In this document: in pieces, positions 60,896 to 64,000 of the stretch
Layout: every line of letters starts with the position of its first letter
How positions within the stretch are numbered: position 1 is the stretch's first letter
From: Haematobia irritans
Lineage: Eukaryota > Arthropoda > Insecta > Diptera > Muscidae
Length of the DNA stretch: 64,000 bases
Reading direction: 5' to 3'
Assembly: GCF_050003625.1 (NCBI RefSeq)
Contig: NC_134399.1
Coordinates: forward strand, 37,836,671-37,900,670
Made by a program: the position numbers and the translations under genes
The notes under the pieces: model-generated
What the model was told of the DNA's origin: nothing
Database searches by the model: none
The model's input: the letters and a program-made list of their open reading frames with translations, nothing else

Positions 60896-61760
60896 AGCAC
60901 CTCAATTGACCTTTTCAAATGAAGCTAAGCTAACATAACCTGTAATTGAGAAGTTTGTTCTTCAAATAAACGCTTAATAGATTTCTATCTATAGGCGTAG
61001 TCATTGATGGTTTGAAATTTCTAGCCATCGTAAGTTCACATTGTTAGTTATTAGCTGAAATTTGTGTGTCAACTAAAACAATTTGTTGAGAGTGTACGTA
61101 CATACATATGTAATTTGTCATTAATCATTAAAGAGACTTGCACTATAATTTCGAAACTTGGACAACATTTACTGTCCAAATTTGTTAAGTGGGTGATAAT
61201 TAATTTGGTGACAGTTGTAAACATTGGAAATTGCTATGGATTCGATGATTAGTGTTCGAGTATTTGTACAAGAAAGTTATAATAAGTGTAACACCCGTCA
61301 ATTAAATTATTCATAATAAAAGTATAACATATGGTGGACAAAAAATAAATAAAAAAATTGTTAACTACAAAGATTTATTGTCCTTACGTTAAGGATAGAA
61401 TGTTGATAGAAAAATCATTGGTACCATTTTAACCACACAGTAGTTTATTCCAACTGTTTTTGGGAATGGTACGAAAATTTTCTTCTGATTTAGTTCATAT
61501 TGAACTTATGTGTTCCCACGTTTGAGACATTCTTGAAAAAAAGGAAAATTTCATTGGGCTATGGAAAATTTCGAGAAAAAAAAACAATAAAATTTAACTA
61601 CAAACAAATAATTTTTTGCAATAAAAATAATCCCCATTATTAAGAGCAAATTTTGCGACCTACAATTTAAGTTAAAGTTAATAATTGTGATTGGAAGCAG
61701 CAATTTCTTCAATCAACAAATCTGTCATGGATGGGAAAAAAGTCCAAATGAATGAACATT
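60896..61760. repeat. Upstream DNA with a short dispersed repeat
   Basis: 61455-61615 (TTTTTGGGAATGG, GGAAAATTTCATTGGGCTATG, AATAAAATTTAACTACAAAC) matches 43150-43300. The rest shows nothing I can name. Confidence 0.45.
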
Positions 61761-61762
61761 GC

Positions 61763-61893
61763 ACACAAAAAAACTGAGCCCTCTATGGCGTAACATCCAA
61801 TTTACCTCTATTTTATTTCATGACAATTATTATGTCATGTTTAGTTAACATTTCTCTATTATGAGAAAGTTTCCTTGAAATTTTTGTGTACGG
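61763..61893. mobile_element. Possible small MITE
   Basis: The left end GCACACAAAAAAACTGAG and the right end AAATTTTTGTGTACG are inverted over CACAAAAA. The length is about 130 bp and it is non-coding. Weak evidence. Confidence 0.35.
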
Positions 61894-62002
61894 TAGCAAA
61901 ATTAACTAAAAAAGGGAAAATTTATAAACAAATGAATGAATCAATATTTACTAAATTCGTAGTCCAAAATTTCTTAAAATTTGTGCCCATCCTATGGCGC
62001 TA

Positions 62003-62290
62003 TTTTTTTTTTTTTTTTGAGTTGACGAAAAATATTTAATTATTTTTGTGATATCGATGTTTGTGATACATTTTAGTTTAAATTTTCTAAAAATTGAGTT
62101 TATAATTGTAACAAATTGAAAAACTTTTTCGCTTCCACCGGGGGTTGAACTTGCGTCTGTTGGCACCATAACAGAACACTTTGGCACACTCAGCCACAAA
62201 CACCATTAAACACGATGCATCAAAACGTCTATTCAAATGTTTGTGATACGAACCTAATATGACACCACGACATGACATTCTAACTCCTTC
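62003..62290 (-). mobile_element. tRNA-derived SINE, second family, with poly-A end
   Basis: The minus strand has TGGCTGAGTGTGCCAAAG (A-box-like) and AAGTTCAACCCCCGG (B-box-like) about 45 bp apart. An A/T-rich body follows, ending in a run of about 16 A at 62005-62021. The layout differs from family 1, which ends in CCTAA repeats. A decayed tRNA copy with a retroposed tail is the alternative. Confidence 0.5.
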
Positions 62291-62382
62291 CTGGGATGTT
62301 CTTTATTATTATGAATGAAAAACCAAAGAAGGCTGGTTCAAATCTCACAAATTTTCTAAAAAAAATATTTTTTTTTTAAATA

Positions 62383-63626
62383 ACAGGTTGGCTGATAAGT
62401 CACCGGTCTAACAAAGAAAAACACATTTTTTCTCAAAATTCGTTTTTATTATTCAACATAGTTCCCTTCAAGAGCGATACAACGACCTTCCAATTTTTTG
62501 ATACCATTTTGGTAGTACTCCTTCGGTTTTGCCTCAAAATAGGCCTCAGTTTCGGCGATCACCTCTTCATTGCAGCCAAATTTTTTCCCTGCGAACATTC
62601 TTTTGAGGTCTGAGAACAAGAAAAAGTCGCTGGGGCCAGATCTGGAGAATACGGTGGGTGGGAAAGCAATTCGAAGCCCAATTCATGAATTTTTGCCATC
62701 GTTCTCAATGACTTGTGGCACGGTGCGTTGTCTTGGTGGAACAACACTTTTTTCTTCTTCATATGGGGCCGTTTTGCCGCGATTTCGACCTTCAAACGCT
62801 CCAATAACGCCATATAATAGTCACTGTTGATGGTTTTTCCCTTCTCAAGATAATCGATAAAAATTATTCCATGCGCATCCCAAAAAACAGAGGCCATTAC
62901 TTTCCGGTCGCTGTCCACTCAGCCGACTGTCGATTGGACTCAGGAGTGTAGTGATGGAGCCATGTTTCATCCATTGTCACATATCGACGGAAAAACTCGG
63001 GTGTAAATATTACGAGTTAATAGCAGCAAACACCGCTCAGAATCATAAACACGTTGTTGTTTTTGGTCAAATGTGAGCTCGCGCGGTACCCATTTTGCAC
63101 AGAGCTTCCGCATATCTAAATATTGATGAATGATATGACCAACACGTTCCTTTGATATCTTTAAGGCCTCTGCTATCTCGATCAATTTCATTTTACGGTC
63201 ATTCAAAATCATTTTGTGGATTTTTTTTGATGTTTTCGTCGGTAACCACCTCTTTCGGGCGTCCACTGCGTTCACCGTCCTCCGTGCTCATTTCACCACG
63301 CTTGAATTTTGCATACCACTCAACTATTGTTGATTTCCCTGGGGCAGAGTCCGGAAACTCATTATCAAGCCAAGTTTTTACTTCCACCGTATTTTTTCCC
63401 TTCAGAACAGTATTTTATCAAAACACGAAATTCCTTTTTTTTTCCCATTTTTTCACAATAACAAAAGTTGCTTCACAAAAGACGCTCTATCTCACAAACT
63501 AATTGACTTACACACGTCAAATTTTGACACGAATCATTTGAAGGTTGGTACTATATAAAAATAATATGCATTTAATACTAGCGACGCCATCTATGTGTCA
63601 GACCGGGGACTTATCAGCCAACCTGT
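62383..63626 (-). mobile_element. Himar1-like mariner, copy 3, inactive
   Basis: Terminal repeats ACAGGTTGGCTGATAAGTCA and inverse, TA at 62381-62382 and 63627-63628, 1,244 bp. Readable blocks are TWLDNEFPDSAPGKSTI, KKIHKMILNDRKMKLIEIAE, VMASVFWDAHGIIFIDYLEK and HQDNAPCHKSLRTMAKIHEL. Lesions: a lost base near 63404 and an extra T-run near the start, a small insertion around 63005, a deletion of about 40 bp near 62900, and the shared one-base loss before the third aspartate. Confidence 0.93.
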
Positions 63627-63628
63627 TA

Positions 63629-64000
63629 TTAGAACATTGGAGGAGCTCTCCTTTTCAACATTTACGAGCAGAGGGACTAAAGTATTGAAGCGCTCCACCC
63701 ACAAGCCTTATGTTTATTCGTAGGAAGGCCTCCGGGGGGTGTCATCCGAATTCTGTATTTTGAATGTGAATTAAAAAACTTTGTGATATTTTCCTAAATA
63801 GATATTTTTTGTAATTTTTAATGCATTCTAATGCTTGTCTGATACGTTTGCCCTGGAATATTTTCAAAAATTTTCGATTTTCCTAGAATGGTTTTAGCAT
63901 TCTAGAATGAATAATTTGTACCATTTTATTAAAATTTAACCTACTGAATTAAAAAAACTTCCTGTGCAGTTAAAATAATTAACTTCTTTGTGAGGACATT
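63629..64000. other. Right edge, no feature seen
   Basis: Unremarkable A/T-rich sequence to the window end. Confidence 0.35.

Overview
The window is nuclear DNA from a fly, most likely a calyptrate muscid close to the horn fly and stable fly. Two things point there. One host gene is readable as a dipteran Tomosyn orthologue with canonical GT-AG introns. Three mariner copies carry the terminal repeats and protein motifs of Himar1, first described from the horn fly Haematobia irritans. The species call is an inference; the dipteran call is firm.

The backbone is Tomosyn on the minus strand. It has 14 coding exons from the ATG at 60009 to a donor at 11070, giving 935 codons that stay in phase across every junction. 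They cover the N-terminal WD40/Lgl-like region and the low-complexity linker. The rest, including the C-terminal R-SNARE, lies beyond the left edge or was not recognised. Exons 4-6 and 7-12 are tightly packed with introns of 61-73 bp. Introns 1, 3, 6, 12 and 13 are 3.7-11.9 kb and hold nearly all the transposon debris. A second, unidentified two-exon gene of about 98 codons may lie on the plus strand at 3217-3632.

Layout: 1-2630 is a 30-bp minisatellite with a 1,776-bp higher-order repeat. 4241-7148 is a pogo-like element stuffed with nested repeats. 7.5-9.3 kb is a dispersed repeat broken by a hAT-type element, then a SINE. 12-22.3 kb (intron 13) is a graveyard of LINE 3' ends, a hAT-type element, a SINE and a MITE. 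23.8-27.5 kb contains exon 13 and a tandem duplication that copied part of it. 27.5-34.1 kb holds R1-like LINE pieces interrupted by a hAT element and a Himar copy. 36-39 kb holds a SINE, a jockey-like LINE, a hAT element and a DD41D mariner. 41-47 kb holds dispersed repeats, a SINE and a Himar copy. 48.7-59.4 kb (intron 1) has two almost identical DD41D mariner deletion derivatives, SINEs, hAT-type elements, jockey and R1-like LINE pieces and a ~170-bp tandem array. 60.4-64 kb, upstream of Tomosyn, has a minisatellite element, a second SINE type and a third Himar copy.

The most useful observations are: a SINE whose 3' tail matches a LINE in the same window; a partial exon duplication with a MITE-occupied copy and an empty copy; a frameshift shared by all three Himar copies just before the third catalytic aspartate; and six hAT-type elements with perfect or near-perfect 8-bp target duplications. 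I found no gene cluster that behaves like a new multi-gene system.
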